From Neisseriaceae bacterium CLB008 (GTDB lineage Bacteria; Pseudomonadota; Gammaproteobacteria; Burkholderiales; Neisseriaceae): 64,000 nt of DNA. Of the stretch, positions 34,541 to 42,946 are shown in pieces. The stretch lies in contig CP166133.1 in the NCBI GenBank assembly GCA_041228285.1, forward strand, positions 868,001 through 932,000. Direction: 5' to 3'. Position 1 is the first letter of the stretch, and each line of letters starts with the position of its first letter. The position numbers and the translations under genes are program-made. The notes under the pieces are model-generated. The model did no database searches and was not told where the DNA came from. It saw only the letters and a program-made list of their open reading frames with translations.

Positions 34541-35788
34541 ATGCCAAGCAAGCAAATTAGCCCCGCTTTGTCTATTGTTCACCCCATTATGCTGTCTCAT
34601 GGCCTCAACGCCACCGTCTGGGATCAGGACGGTAAGTCGTATATCGACTTTATCGGCGGCATTGGGGTGTTGAACCTAGGCCATTGCCATCCTAAAGTGG
34701 TGGCCGCCATCACCGAACAGGCACAAAAGCTGACTCATTATGCTTTTAATGCCGTCCCTCATCAGCCTTATGGCCTGTTGATGGAGGCTTTGTCGGCTTT
34801 TATTCCCTCCTCTGTACCCTTCATGGGCATGCTCACCAACTGTGGCGCTGAAGCCACGGAAAACGCCTTGAAAATTGCCCGTATTCACACCAAACGCACC
34901 GGCGTGATTGCGTTTGATGGCGGCTTTCATGGCCGCACCTTGGCTTCATTAAACCTCAACGGTAAAGTCGCCCCTTATAAGCAAGGCCTAGGTGCGTTAC
35001 CGGGCCCGGTTTACCACATTCCTTTTCCTAGCCAAGACAATGGCGTCAGCAGCCAAACCGCTAAAGACGCATTGGCGCGCTTAATGGCGGTCGAAATCGA
35101 CATCAACGAAGTGGCGTGTATCGTGGTTGAGCCGATTCAGGGCGAGGGTGGTTTTCAATTATTAGACCCTGAGTTTGCTCAGTACCTGCGTGCATTTTGT
35201 GATCAACATGGTATCTTATTGGTGTTGGACGAAATTCAATCCGGATTTGGCCGTACCGGCACGCGCTTTGGCTTTGAACGCCTAGGCATCGAGCCTGATC
35301 TATTGCTGTTGGCCAAAAGCATTGCCGGCGGCATGCCTTTAGGCGCCGTGATGGGCAAGCCTGAGTTTATGGTGAATCTACCTAAGGGCAGCCTCGGCGG
35401 TACTTATTCAGGCAACCCTGTTTCTTGTGCGGCGGCTTTGGCCAGCATCGAAGTGATGTCTGAAGGCGATCATTTGGCCCTGTGGGGGCAACGCTATCAG
35501 GCGGCGGTTGAGCGCCATCACGCTGCTTGGCAGGCGGCCGGCATTCGCTGCGTGGGTCGCTTGACCGGCGTGGGCGCCATGCGCGGCATCGAATTGCTGA
35601 ATGACGAAGGTGGCCCTGGTACTGAAGTCTTAGCCCGTGTATTGAATCGCGCCCGCGAACGTGGCTTGCTGTTGATGCCTAGCGGCAAAAACCGCCACAT
35701 CATCCGCCTTTTGGCGCCCCTAACCATTGAGCCCGATAGGCTTGAACAAGGTTTGAGCCTGTTGGGTGAGTGTCTCGCAGGTAATTAA
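34541..35788 (+). CDS. Class III PLP-dependent aminotransferase, probable 2-aminoadipate aminotransferase
   Basis: 415 residues, fold-type I. Seen blocks are LVLDEIQSGFGRTG (cofactor-ring Asp) and LLLLAKSIAGGMPLGAV with the PLP lysine, plus TNCGAEATENALKIA. The family includes GABA and 5-aminovalerate aminotransferases. The two following genes convert 2-oxoadipate to 2-oxoglutarate, so the most economical role is 2-aminoadipate -> 2-oxoadipate, as in Pseudomonas putida lysine degradation. ATG at 34541 has AGAGGA upstream; an earlier in-frame ATG (34469) lacks one. Confidence 0.8.
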   Translation: MPSKQISPALSIVHPIMLSHGLNATVWDQDGKSYIDFIGGIGVLNLGHCHPKVVAAITEQAQKLTHYAFNAVPHQPYGLLMEALSAFIPSSVPFMGMLTNCGAEATENALKIARIHTKRTGVIAFDGGFHGRTLASLNLNGKVAPYKQGLGALPGPVYHIPFPSQDNGVSSQTAKDALARLMAVEIDINEVACIVVEPIQGEGGFQLLDPEFAQYLRAFCDQHGILLVLDEIQSGFGRTGTRFGFERLGIEPDLLLLAKSIAGGMPLGAVMGKPEFMVNLPKGSLGGTYSGNPVSCAAALASIEVMSEGDHLALWGQRYQAAVERHHAAWQAAGIRCVGRLTGVGAMRGIELLNDEGGPGTEVLARVLNRARERGLLLMPSGKNRHIIRLLAPLTIEPDRLEQGLSLLGECLAGN

Positions 35789-35791
35789 AAC

Positions 35792-38700
35792 ATGAAAATC
35801 GCGCACATTAACGTGCCCAAAGCGCCGCAGGCGGCCGTCTATCAAGCCTTCTTAAAGGCAGTGGCGGCCCACGGCTTTAAGGGCGAGATTGAACAAGACT
35901 ACGCCAAGCGTATTGTGTTCTCGACCGATAACTCAGTGTATCAGCGCTTGCCGCAGGCCACCGTGTTCCCGCGGGACACGGCTGATTTGGTGTGCCTGGC
36001 GCGTTTGGCCGCTGATTCGGCCTATACCGCCGTGGTGTTGACCGCGCGCGGTGGCGGTACGGGCACCAACGGCCAGTCTTTGACCGATGGCATCGTGGTC
36101 GACGTGTCTCGCCATATGAATCAGATTTTAACCATCGACGCCAAGGCGCGCACCGCCGTGGTGCAAGCAGGCGTGGTGAAAGATCAGCTTAACGCTGCGC
36201 TTAAACCTTATGGCCTCTTTTTTGCGCCAGAGCTGTCGACCTCTAATAGAGCCACCATTGGCGGCATGATCAATACCGACGCCAGCGGCCAAGGCAGCTG
36301 TACCTATGGTAAAACCCGCGACCACGTTTTGGGCTTAAAAACGGTTTTACTGGGTGGCACCGTCTTAGAAACGGCGGCTTTAAATGCGGCGGAATTGGCC
36401 CAGGAGCAGGCCCAGACAGGGCTAGTCGGCACGCTGTATCAAACCGTTGATGCCTTGGTGAGTGAGCACGCCGAGGCGATCGAGGCCACGTTCCCTAAGC
36501 TGAACCGCTGTCTTACGGGCTACGATTTACCGCACATTAAAGAGGATGGGGTGTTTAACCTCAATAATCTATTGTGTGGCTCAGAAGGCTCTTTGGGCTT
36601 TGTCACCGAAGCCAAGATTAACTTATTGCCCATACCGACCCATCAAATCTTGGTCAACATTCGCTATGCCGATTTTCAAGCCGCGCTACGTGATGCCAAA
36701 GCTTTGATGGCCCAGCGGCCGCTGTCGATCGAGACCGTGGATTCAAAAGTATTGCAGTTGGCTAAGGCCGATTTTGTGTGGCACAGCGTGGCCGAATACT
36801 TCCCGGATAATGCCGACGGCAGCGACACGCTGGGCATCAACCTAGTGGAGTTTTGCGGCGATGATTTGCCGGCTTTACAGGCGACGGTGGCGGCGTTTAT
36901 TCAGCATTTAGACAGCGACACCACCGTCGCCCGCCTAGGCCATACGCTGGCAGTAGGCGCTAAAGCAGTGAACACCGTATACGGCATGCGTAAGCGTTCG
37001 GTGGGGCTATTGGGCAACGTGAAGGGTGAGGTGAGACCGCAGCCGTTCGTGGAAGACACGGCGGTTCCGCCTGAACATTTGGCCGATTATATTGCCGAGT
37101 TTCGCGCCGTCTTGGATGAGGCGGGTTTGGCCTATGGCATGTTTGGCCACGTGGATGCCGGCGTCTTGCACGTGCGCCCCGCGCTAGACATGAAAGACCC
37201 CTTGCAGGCGGCTAAGGTGCGTGACATTACCGACCAAGTCGTCGAGCTGGTGCATAAATATGGTGGCGTGCTGTGGGGCGAACACGGTAAGGGCTTGCGC
37301 TCTGGCTATGCGCCTAAGTTTTTTGGCGCCGTGTATCCAGTGTTGCAGCAGATTAAAGCCTTGTTTGATCCACACAATCAGCTCAATCCAGGCAAAATCG
37401 CCACCCCCAGCAGCATGCCGAATGCGCAGCTGACTCAGGTGGATGAAGTGCCGTTTCGCGGCGACCTCGATCGCCAGATTGCAAAAAAAGTATGGTATGG
37501 CTTTCAAAGCGCCGTGCACTGTAACGGCAATGGCGCTTGCTATAACTATGACGTCAACGACGCCATGTGTCCGTCGTGGAAGGCCACGCGCGACCGCATG
37601 CATGCGCCTAAGGGGCGGGCATCTTTGGTGCGCGAATGGTTACGCCTACAGGAACAGGCAGGGGTAGACGTGTTGGCCTGTGCGCCCGACGCACAAACCA
37701 CTGGTTGGCTGGGTGCGGTTAAGGCCAACTTGGTGCGCGTGGGGCATTCATGGCGCAGCCCGCGGGCGCAAAAAGACGATTTTTCTCATCAAGTGTATGA
37801 GGCCATGAGTGGCTGCCTGTCGTGTAAGTCTTGCGCCGGTCAGTGTCCGATTAAGGTCAACGTGCCCGATTTTAAATCGCGCTTTTTATACCTATACCAC
37901 ACGCGTTATTTACGGCCGTTAAAAGACTACGCCGTCGGTGCCCTTGAATACACCTTGCCGTATTTGGCTAAGGCGCCAAAGCTGTACAACGCCGCCCTCA
38001 GTAATGGCGTGGTGGATGGCCTGATGCGTCGAGTGGTGGGCTTGGTGGACAGCCCTAAAATGAGCACGCTGCCCTGGGCCGACTTGCTGGCGCAGCATCA
38101 GGTTCAAGCCGCCACCGTGGCTAATCTGGCGCGATTGAGTGAAGCCGAAAAGGCGCGCAGCATCGTGTTGGTGCAAGACGCGTTCACCCGCTATTTTGAA
38201 ACCCCGTTGCTGGCCGATTGGATGGCCTTGCTGAAGGCTTTAGACGTGCGCATCTTTCTGTTGCCGTTCATGCCTAACGGCAAACCGCTGCACGTGCATG
38301 GTTTTTTGAGCCAGTTTAAAAAGCTGGCGCGGCGCAATACCCAAGTCTTAAACCAAGTGGCCGAAGCCGGCATCCCGCTGGTGGGGATGGATCCGGCCAT
38401 GACCTTGGTGTATCGACAAGAATATGTACAGGTATTGGACAGCAGCCTGGCGCAGCCAGAAGTGCTGCTGCCGCAAGAATGGCTGAGCCGATTGCTGGCG
38501 GCGCAGGTCAACACAGTGACGGCCGACGCCGAGCCGTATTATTTACTGGGTCACTGCACTGAAAAAACCAATGCGCCCGAAGCCGCCCAGCAGTGGGTGA
38601 GCCTGTTTGCTGCCTTTGGTTTGAAGCTGGTACCTATGGCCAGTGGCTGCTGCGGCATGTCTGGTACCTATGGCCATGAGCGCCAACATCAAGAGACGTC

Positions 38701-38878
38701 TGCCACGATTTATCAGCAGTCTTGGCAGCCGCTGGTGGCTCAGCATGGACCGTCGGGGCGCCTGTTGTCGACGGGCTACTCTTGTCGCAGCCAGGTCAAG
38801 CGAATGAGCGACCAAACATTGAATCACCCTTTACAAATTTTGTTAAAAAATGTGCAAGGCCTAAGCGCCGAAGCCTAA
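35792..38878 (+). CDS. ydiJ: FAD/Fe-S D-2-hydroxyglutarate dehydrogenase (YdiJ family)
   Basis: 1028 residues, close to E. coli YdiJ. N-terminal PCMH-type FAD domain (TARGGGTGTNGQSL near 90), FAD-oxidase C-terminal domain, then an Fe-S part with GNGACYNY...MCPS near 580, CLSCKSCAGQCP near 675 and a CCG-type segment (SGCCGMSGTYGHE). In the family it oxidises D-2-hydroxyglutarate to 2-oxoglutarate. It begins three bases after the aminotransferase stop. D-lactate is the main alternative substrate for the superfamily, but the neighbour HglS makes D-2-hydroxyglutarate. Confidence 0.88.
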   Translation: MKIAHINVPKAPQAAVYQAFLKAVAAHGFKGEIEQDYAKRIVFSTDNSVYQRLPQATVFPRDTADLVCLARLAADSAYTAVVLTARGGGTGTNGQSLTDGIVVDVSRHMNQILTIDAKARTAVVQAGVVKDQLNAALKPYGLFFAPELSTSNRATIGGMINTDASGQGSCTYGKTRDHVLGLKTVLLGGTVLETAALNAAELAQEQAQTGLVGTLYQTVDALVSEHAEAIEATFPKLNRCLTGYDLPHIKEDGVFNLNNLLCGSEGSLGFVTEAKINLLPIPTHQILVNIRYADFQAALRDAKALMAQRPLSIETVDSKVLQLAKADFVWHSVAEYFPDNADGSDTLGINLVEFCGDDLPALQATVAAFIQHLDSDTTVARLGHTLAVGAKAVNTVYGMRKRSVGLLGNVKGEVRPQPFVEDTAVPPEHLADYIAEFRAVLDEAGLAYGMFGHVDAGVLHVRPALDMKDPLQAAKVRDITDQVVELVHKYGGVLWGEHGKGLRSGYAPKFFGAVYPVLQQIKALFDPHNQLNPGKIATPSSMPNAQLTQVDEVPFRGDLDRQIAKKVWYGFQSAVHCNGNGACYNYDVNDAMCPSWKATRDRMHAPKGRASLVREWLRLQEQAGVDVLACAPDAQTTGWLGAVKANLVRVGHSWRSPRAQKDDFSHQVYEAMSGCLSCKSCAGQCPIKVNVPDFKSRFLYLYHTRYLRPLKDYAVGALEYTLPYLAKAPKLYNAALSNGVVDGLMRRVVGLVDSPKMSTLPWADLLAQHQVQAATVANLARLSEAEKARSIVLVQDAFTRYFETPLLADWMALLKALDVRIFLLPFMPNGKPLHVHGFLSQFKKLARRNTQVLNQVAEAGIPLVGMDPAMTLVYRQEYVQVLDSSLAQPEVLLPQEWLSRLLAAQVNTVTADAEPYYLLGHCTEKTNAPEAAQQWVSLFAAFGLKLVPMASGCCGMSGTYGHERQHQETSATIYQQSWQPLVAQHGPSGRLLSTGYSCRSQVKRMSDQTLNHPLQILLKNVQGLSAEA

Positions 38879-38902
38879 TTGATGAACACACTTGGAGAAC
38901 CC

Positions 38903-40306
38903 ATGTCACACACTGCCTTTTTGTCGCCCGATTTGATTCGTGCCAAATTTTCGGCCGCCATGTCGGCCATGTACCAAAACGAAGTGCCTTTATACGGCGA
39001 TTTAATGAGCTTAGTGGCCGACGTGAATCAAACCACTTTGGCGGCGAACCCTGAGCTACATGCACGATTGGCGCAAACTCAAGAGTTAGCGCGCCTAGAC
39101 GAAGAGCGTCATGGTGCCATTCGGGTGGGTACTGAGGCTGAGTTGAGTACCATTCGTCGCCTGTTTGCGGTGATGGGGATGTTCCCTGTGGGCTATTATG
39201 ATTTGGCACCGGCCGGCGTGCCGGTGCATTCAACCGCTTTTCGTGCCGTGCATGAAGACGCATTGCGCGTGAGTCCGTTTCGCGTGTTTACCTCTTTGCT
39301 GCGCTTGGAATTAATCGATGATGAGGCCACGCGTACGGAAGCAACCGCTATTTTGGCCCGCCGTAACATCTTTACCGCCGAAGCCTTGGCTCTGATCGAA
39401 CAGTGTGAGCAAGAGGGTGGTTTGAGTGAGGCCGATGCTGAGCGTTTTGTCGCTGCGGCTCTGGAGACCTTCCGCTGGCATTCCGACGCGACCGTGACCG
39501 CCGCACAGTATCAAGCCTTACATGACCAACACCGTTTGATTGCCGACGTGGTGGCATTTAAAGGCCCACACATCAATCATTTGACGCCTCGAACCGTCGA
39601 CATCGATACCATTCAGGCCCTGATGCCGCAGCGAGGCATTAATGCTAAAGCCGTGGTGGAAGGCCCGCCTCGTCGCGAGTGTCCGATTTTACTGCGTCAA
39701 ACCAGCTTTAAAGCCTTGCAAGAGCGCGTGCGCTTTACCGATCAAGCGGACGAGGGTGAGGTGGGTAGCCACACCGCGCGCTTTGGTGAGATCGAACAGC
39801 GCGGCGCGGCGTTGACGCCTAAAGGCCGTGCCCTATACGACCAGTTATTGAATGAGGCGCGTGCTGAAATTGGCGGTGCGCCGACTGAGGCTAATGCCGA
39901 TGCTTATCGCGCTAATTTGGCCAAGCATTTTGCCGCCTTCCCAGACACCTATGCCGAAATGAGGGATCAAGACCTAGCCTATTTCGCCTATTACCCAACC
40001 GAAGCTGGCTTGGCTCGATCTGGCCAATTTGCCGCTGGCAGCAGCGTGGATGATTTGATTGCCGCAGGTGCGGTGATTTACGAACCCATCGTGTATGAAG
40101 ACTTCTTACCCGTCAGCGCCGCCGGCATCTTCCAGTCTAACCTCGGTGGTGAAAGCCAGGCAGAATATGAAGGCACGTCTAGCCAAGCTCAGTTTGAAGC
40201 CTCTTTAGGTGCGCCGGTGTTTGACGAATTACGCATGTATGCCGACTCATCTGAGCGTTCTTGGGCTTTATGCCGTGAAGCGCTCAAGCTGAGCGAGGCG
40301 GTTTAG
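38903..40306 (+). CDS. hglS: 2-oxoadipate dioxygenase/decarboxylase (HglS, DUF1338 family)
   Basis: 467 residues of DUF1338. The enzyme turns 2-oxoadipate into D-2-hydroxyglutarate with O2 and Fe(II) in Pseudomonas putida. As I recall that enzyme's metal and substrate residues (His70, Arg74, His226, Glu294), this protein has His70, Arg74, His226 (in GPHINHLT) and Glu296 at matching places. ATG at 38903 has GGAGA upstream; the gene follows ydiJ by 24 bases. It completes a three-enzyme route from 2-aminoadipate to 2-oxoglutarate. Confidence 0.88.
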   Translation: MSHTAFLSPDLIRAKFSAAMSAMYQNEVPLYGDLMSLVADVNQTTLAANPELHARLAQTQELARLDEERHGAIRVGTEAELSTIRRLFAVMGMFPVGYYDLAPAGVPVHSTAFRAVHEDALRVSPFRVFTSLLRLELIDDEATRTEATAILARRNIFTAEALALIEQCEQEGGLSEADAERFVAAALETFRWHSDATVTAAQYQALHDQHRLIADVVAFKGPHINHLTPRTVDIDTIQALMPQRGINAKAVVEGPPRRECPILLRQTSFKALQERVRFTDQADEGEVGSHTARFGEIEQRGAALTPKGRALYDQLLNEARAEIGGAPTEANADAYRANLAKHFAAFPDTYAEMRDQDLAYFAYYPTEAGLARSGQFAAGSSVDDLIAAGAVIYEPIVYEDFLPVSAAGIFQSNLGGESQAEYEGTSSQAQFEASLGAPVFDELRMYADSSERSWALCREALKLSEAV

Positions 40307-40339
40307 TTTCTCTGCATCACTGTTAAGTTGAACGTTGTT

Positions 40340-40375
40340 GCCGGTCATGGGCTTTGCTCTGACCGGCTTTTTTTT
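40340..40375 (+). terminator. Intrinsic terminator after hglS
   Basis: GCCGGTCA and TGACCGGC pair around a 12-base loop and are followed by eight T's. Marks the end of the aminoadipate cluster. Confidence 0.88.
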
Positions 40376-40468
40376 GTTTGCTCAGGCTCTGCCATGACTG
40401 CTGAGTGAGGGCGTAAGCGCTTGGGTTTGTGGTATAAAGCCTGATGCTACGGACAATAGGGAGACGAA

Positions 40469-40993
40469 ATGAGCGCACGATTAGGGCTAATGCTGGGCAT
40501 GGCCTTATGCAGTAGCTGGGCGCTGGGCGCGCCAGATCCGGCCACAGCCTATCTGAGCAAAATAGTAGACCCTCTGGGTGAGGTTTGCCATTATCAAAAT
40601 CAGATAGGACAAATCATCGTGGCCGCGCGCCCGTGCGATGAAACCATTGATTACGTTAGTGATCTACACCGATTACCGTTTGCGCTGGTGTTTGATCAAG
40701 GCTGGCAGGCCTATGGGCCGAGCGGGGCGCACTTGTTTGAGGTGTTTATGTTTGACAACGGCCCAGACGAGCCGGCAGAAGGGCTGATACGCATTGAGCG
40801 AGCGGGGCGTTTGGGTTATGCAAGCGTGGCCACGGGCAAGATTATGGTGCCGCCTCTTTATCAGTGTGCGCTCCCGTTTCGCGATGGTTGGGCGCAGGTG
40901 GGTTTGCGCTGCCAAAAGGTGTATGAGCCTAGCGGTGAACATTGGTATTGGGAAGCGGATGAGTGGCTGCGGTTGCCGCATCCATCGTCGTGA
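40469..40993 (+). CDS. Exported protein with WG-repeat-like segments
   Basis: 174 residues. Signal peptide (cleavage near ALGAP). The mature part has one or two units reminiscent of WG/KWG repeats (RAGRLGYASVATGKIMVPPLYQ; FRDGWAQVGL) and three Cys. Function unknown. GGGAGA precedes ATG. It stands alone between the hglS terminator and the 111-bp repeats. Confidence 0.65.
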   Translation: MSARLGLMLGMALCSSWALGAPDPATAYLSKIVDPLGEVCHYQNQIGQIIVAARPCDETIDYVSDLHRLPFALVFDQGWQAYGPSGAHLFEVFMFDNGPDEPAEGLIRIERAGRLGYASVATGKIMVPPLYQCALPFRDGWAQVGLRCQKVYEPSGEHWYWEADEWLRLPHPSS

Positions 40994-40998
40994 GAGCG

Positions 40999-41330
40999 GC
41001 GTTTACCGTTAAGCCGTAGGGTGGGTCGAGACCCACGTGGTTTTGGTTTAGGTACGTTAAGAGTTGGCGGCGTGGGTAGGCTTCGCTTTACCCGCCCTAG
41101 GCGAGAGCAGCGTTTGCCGTTAAGTCGTAGGGTGGGTCGAGGCCCACGCGGTTTTGGTTTAGGTACGTTAAGAGTTGGCAGCCTGAGTAGGCTTCGCTTT
41201 AGCCACCCTAGGCGAGGGCAGCGTTTGCCGTTAAGTCGTAGGGTGGGTCGAGACCCACGCGGTTTTGGTTTGGATGCGTTCAGGGTTGGCGGCGTGGGCA
41301 GGCTTAGCCTTACCCACCTCGCGCGGCTTA
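40999..41330. repeat. Three tandem copies of a ~111-bp dispersed repeat
   Basis: The segment starting GCGTTT(A/G)CCGTTAAG recurs at 40999, 41110 and 41221, a period of 111 bases. Each unit has GTAGGGTGGGTCG and ACCCACG near the front and GTGGGTAGGCTTCGCTTTACCC near the back, so each can fold into two hairpins. A single related copy lies in inverse orientation at 63881-63972. The period is a multiple of three, so a frame stays open, but I consider it non-coding. The third unit reaches the end of the small basic gene. Confidence 0.85.
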
Positions 41331-41603
41331 GTGTAGAGAACGGCTGAGGCGCTCTTTTTGCTGTAGCAGCTTTTTCTTGGCGGCGGTGACCTGATTACTT
41401 AGGGCTAGGCGGCGGGCAAACGACACGCCCTGTTTTAATTCCCAGGCCAGCGCTTGATCGATGGCGCTTAGGCGCTGGTCAATGCTTTTGATTTTTAGCT
41501 TGGTGACCGTGCCCCAAAGCTTGCCCCAGCCGCTCGAGGCTTTTTTGCTGCTGCTTAATAAGCTTTTAACCTGAGTGTGGCGGTGTTGTGTCAATGTGGT
41601 CAT
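41328..41603 (-). CDS. Small basic protein of unknown function
   Basis: 91 residues, Lys/Arg/Ser-rich, mostly helical (SIDQRLSAIDQALAWELKQG; AAKKKLLQQKERLSRSLH), with no membrane segment or recognised domain. ATG at 41603 has AAGGAC nine bases upstream. It is divergent from the S24 repressor gene, separated by 170 bases, so it may be that repressor's target. Its 3' end touches the tandem repeats. Confidence 0.6.
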   Translation of the reverse strand: MTTLTQHRHTQVKSLLSSSKKASSGWGKLWGTVTKLKIKSIDQRLSAIDQALAWELKQGVSFARRLALSNQVTAAKKKLLQQKERLSRSLH

Positions 41604-41773
41604 GGTCACGTCCTTCGTTGTAAGCAGTTGCTGACGAAATAAGTCATCAAACTGTATCATTTCTAAAATAAATGTTACTATTGGTCCACAAATATTGGAC
41701 ATGACCATATTAGTACAAAATATGCGTACATGTAAGGCCTAAATTCAAATTATTGATCGAAAGTATGCAAATT
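41604..41773. promoter_or_regulatory. Divergent operator/promoter region of S24 repressor
   Basis: AT-rich region between the small basic gene and the repressor. Two direct copies of ATTGG(T/A)C lie near 41680 and 41693, forming GTCCA-N7-TGGAC, and TACATGTA is at 41727-41734. These are candidate operator half-sites. Confidence 0.4.
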
Positions 41774-42442
41774 ATGGACAAAGAAGCTGATTTTGCCGCC
41801 ATTGTGGCCAGAGTGAAGTCTTTGTATGAGGTCAATAAAGACAGCGACTTAGCCGCTGTATTGGGGGTTAACCGCCAAACGGTTTACTCCTGGAAGACCC
41901 GCAACGTCATTCCCCTCGAAAAGTGTATGCAAATTGCGACAGATCGCCAAGTCAGCCTGGATTGGATTTTATTTGGGCAAAACAGCACGGCGGTCGCTGC
42001 TGCGGCGGCCAATGATGACGATGCAGACTACGTCAGCGTGCCAATGTATGACGTCGCCGCCAGCGCTGGCTACGGCAGTTTTTTTAGCGAAGAGCAAATC
42101 GTGGACAAGCTGCACTATCTGGGCAGTTGGATTCGCGATGAAGGCCTGTACCCGAAAGATTTGGCCGTCATCACCATTGCGGGGGAAAGCATGTCGCCCA
42201 CGCTGAATACCGGCGATGCGGTGCTGGTGAATATGGCGCAAAAAAAAGGCGACGGGGTATTTTTGCTGCGCGTGGGCGATGCGCTGCGGGTGAAGCGCCT
42301 ACAGTGGCTATTGGATGGCTCAATTCGGGTGATTTCGGATAACCCGATTTACCCGCAGGAGGTTTTACAGCCCGAGGTGTTTGCTGACGAGTCGGTTGAG
42401 ATCATCGGCCTGTGTCATTCGCGCCAGGGTAAGCTTAATTAA
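41774..42442 (+). CDS. CI/LexA-like repressor with S24 peptidase domain
   Basis: About 222 residues. The N-terminus resembles phage CI-type helix-turn-helix domains (LAAVLGVNRQTVYSWKTRNVIP). The C-terminus is an S24 domain with nucleophile Ser139 (AGESMSP), Lys174 (LRVKRLQ) and a possible Ala-Gly cleavage site at 98-99, so it could self-cleave after DNA damage. No phage genes accompany it. ATG at 41774 is my choice; TTG 41753 and ATG 41765 are alternatives. A terminator follows. Confidence 0.82.
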   Translation: MDKEADFAAIVARVKSLYEVNKDSDLAAVLGVNRQTVYSWKTRNVIPLEKCMQIATDRQVSLDWILFGQNSTAVAAAAANDDDADYVSVPMYDVAASAGYGSFFSEEQIVDKLHYLGSWIRDEGLYPKDLAVITIAGESMSPTLNTGDAVLVNMAQKKGDGVFLLRVGDALRVKRLQWLLDGSIRVISDNPIYPQEVLQPEVFADESVEIIGLCHSRQGKLN

Positions 42443-42463
42443 ATCCAGCTAAGTCTGCTTGAG

Positions 42464-42502
42464 CGGTTCTGTCTTGAGGTGTTCAGGACAGAGCCGTTTT
42501 TT
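42464..42502 (+). terminator. Intrinsic terminator of repressor gene
   Basis: CGGTTCTGTC and GACAGAGCCG pair with one G-U, followed by T6. Confidence 0.82.
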
Positions 42503-42560
42503 GTGTTCGACAGGATGGGATGGGTGTTGGATAATTCATACACGTGTTGGGCTTAGACGA

Positions 42561-42588
42561 AAAAATACCCTCCGAGGAGGGTATTTTT
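42561..42588. terminator. Bidirectional terminator beside tRNA-fMet
   Basis: AAAAATACCCTCC and GGAGGGTATTTTT pair around GA, with flanking A/T runs. It lies 27 bases beyond the tRNA 3' end. Confidence 0.88.
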
Positions 42589-42614
42589 TATGGTCATCAA
42601 CGTCATGACCTTGT

Positions 42615-42691
<77 letters not shown>

Positions 42692-42845
42692 TTTGTTACG
42701 CTAAGTCTGAGTCTTGAAGCTCAAACTTTATTTATTTTTTGGTAATGGTGTGTTGCTTTTCTTTTTGGCCTAACGCCCGTCGTGATTCGACTGGGTGACA
42801 AGCGATCCTTGTGGGGGCTTGTGCTGGTTTGCTGCCAAGACGTGC

Positions 42846-42874
42846 ATAATAGGCGGTTTGCTTTTTCTTGTCAA
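42846..42874 (-). promoter_or_regulatory. Strong sigma70-type promoter for tRNA-fMet
   Basis: On the minus strand TTGACA (42874-42869) and TATTAT (42851-42846) are spaced by exactly 17 bases. Transcription would start near 42839, leaving a leader of about 150 nt before the tRNA. GCACGTC follows the -10, a fairly GC-rich discriminator. Confidence 0.75.
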
Positions 42875-42946
42875 GCGTATTTGGCTAAATATGGGGTTAA
42901 TTAACCAAATACCCGCATTGGGTGTCTGGTTTTTGCGACGGTAGCC

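Noticed and set aside
40999-41330. CRISPR array
   Set aside because: The units are 111-bp direct tandem copies without unique spacers and no cas genes are present.
41021-41347. Open frame encoding a 37-residue periodic, Arg/Gly-rich peptide
   Set aside because: It is produced by the 111-bp tandem DNA repeat, whose period is a multiple of three. It starts with GTG, has no ribosome binding site and the same repeat occurs outside genes elsewhere.
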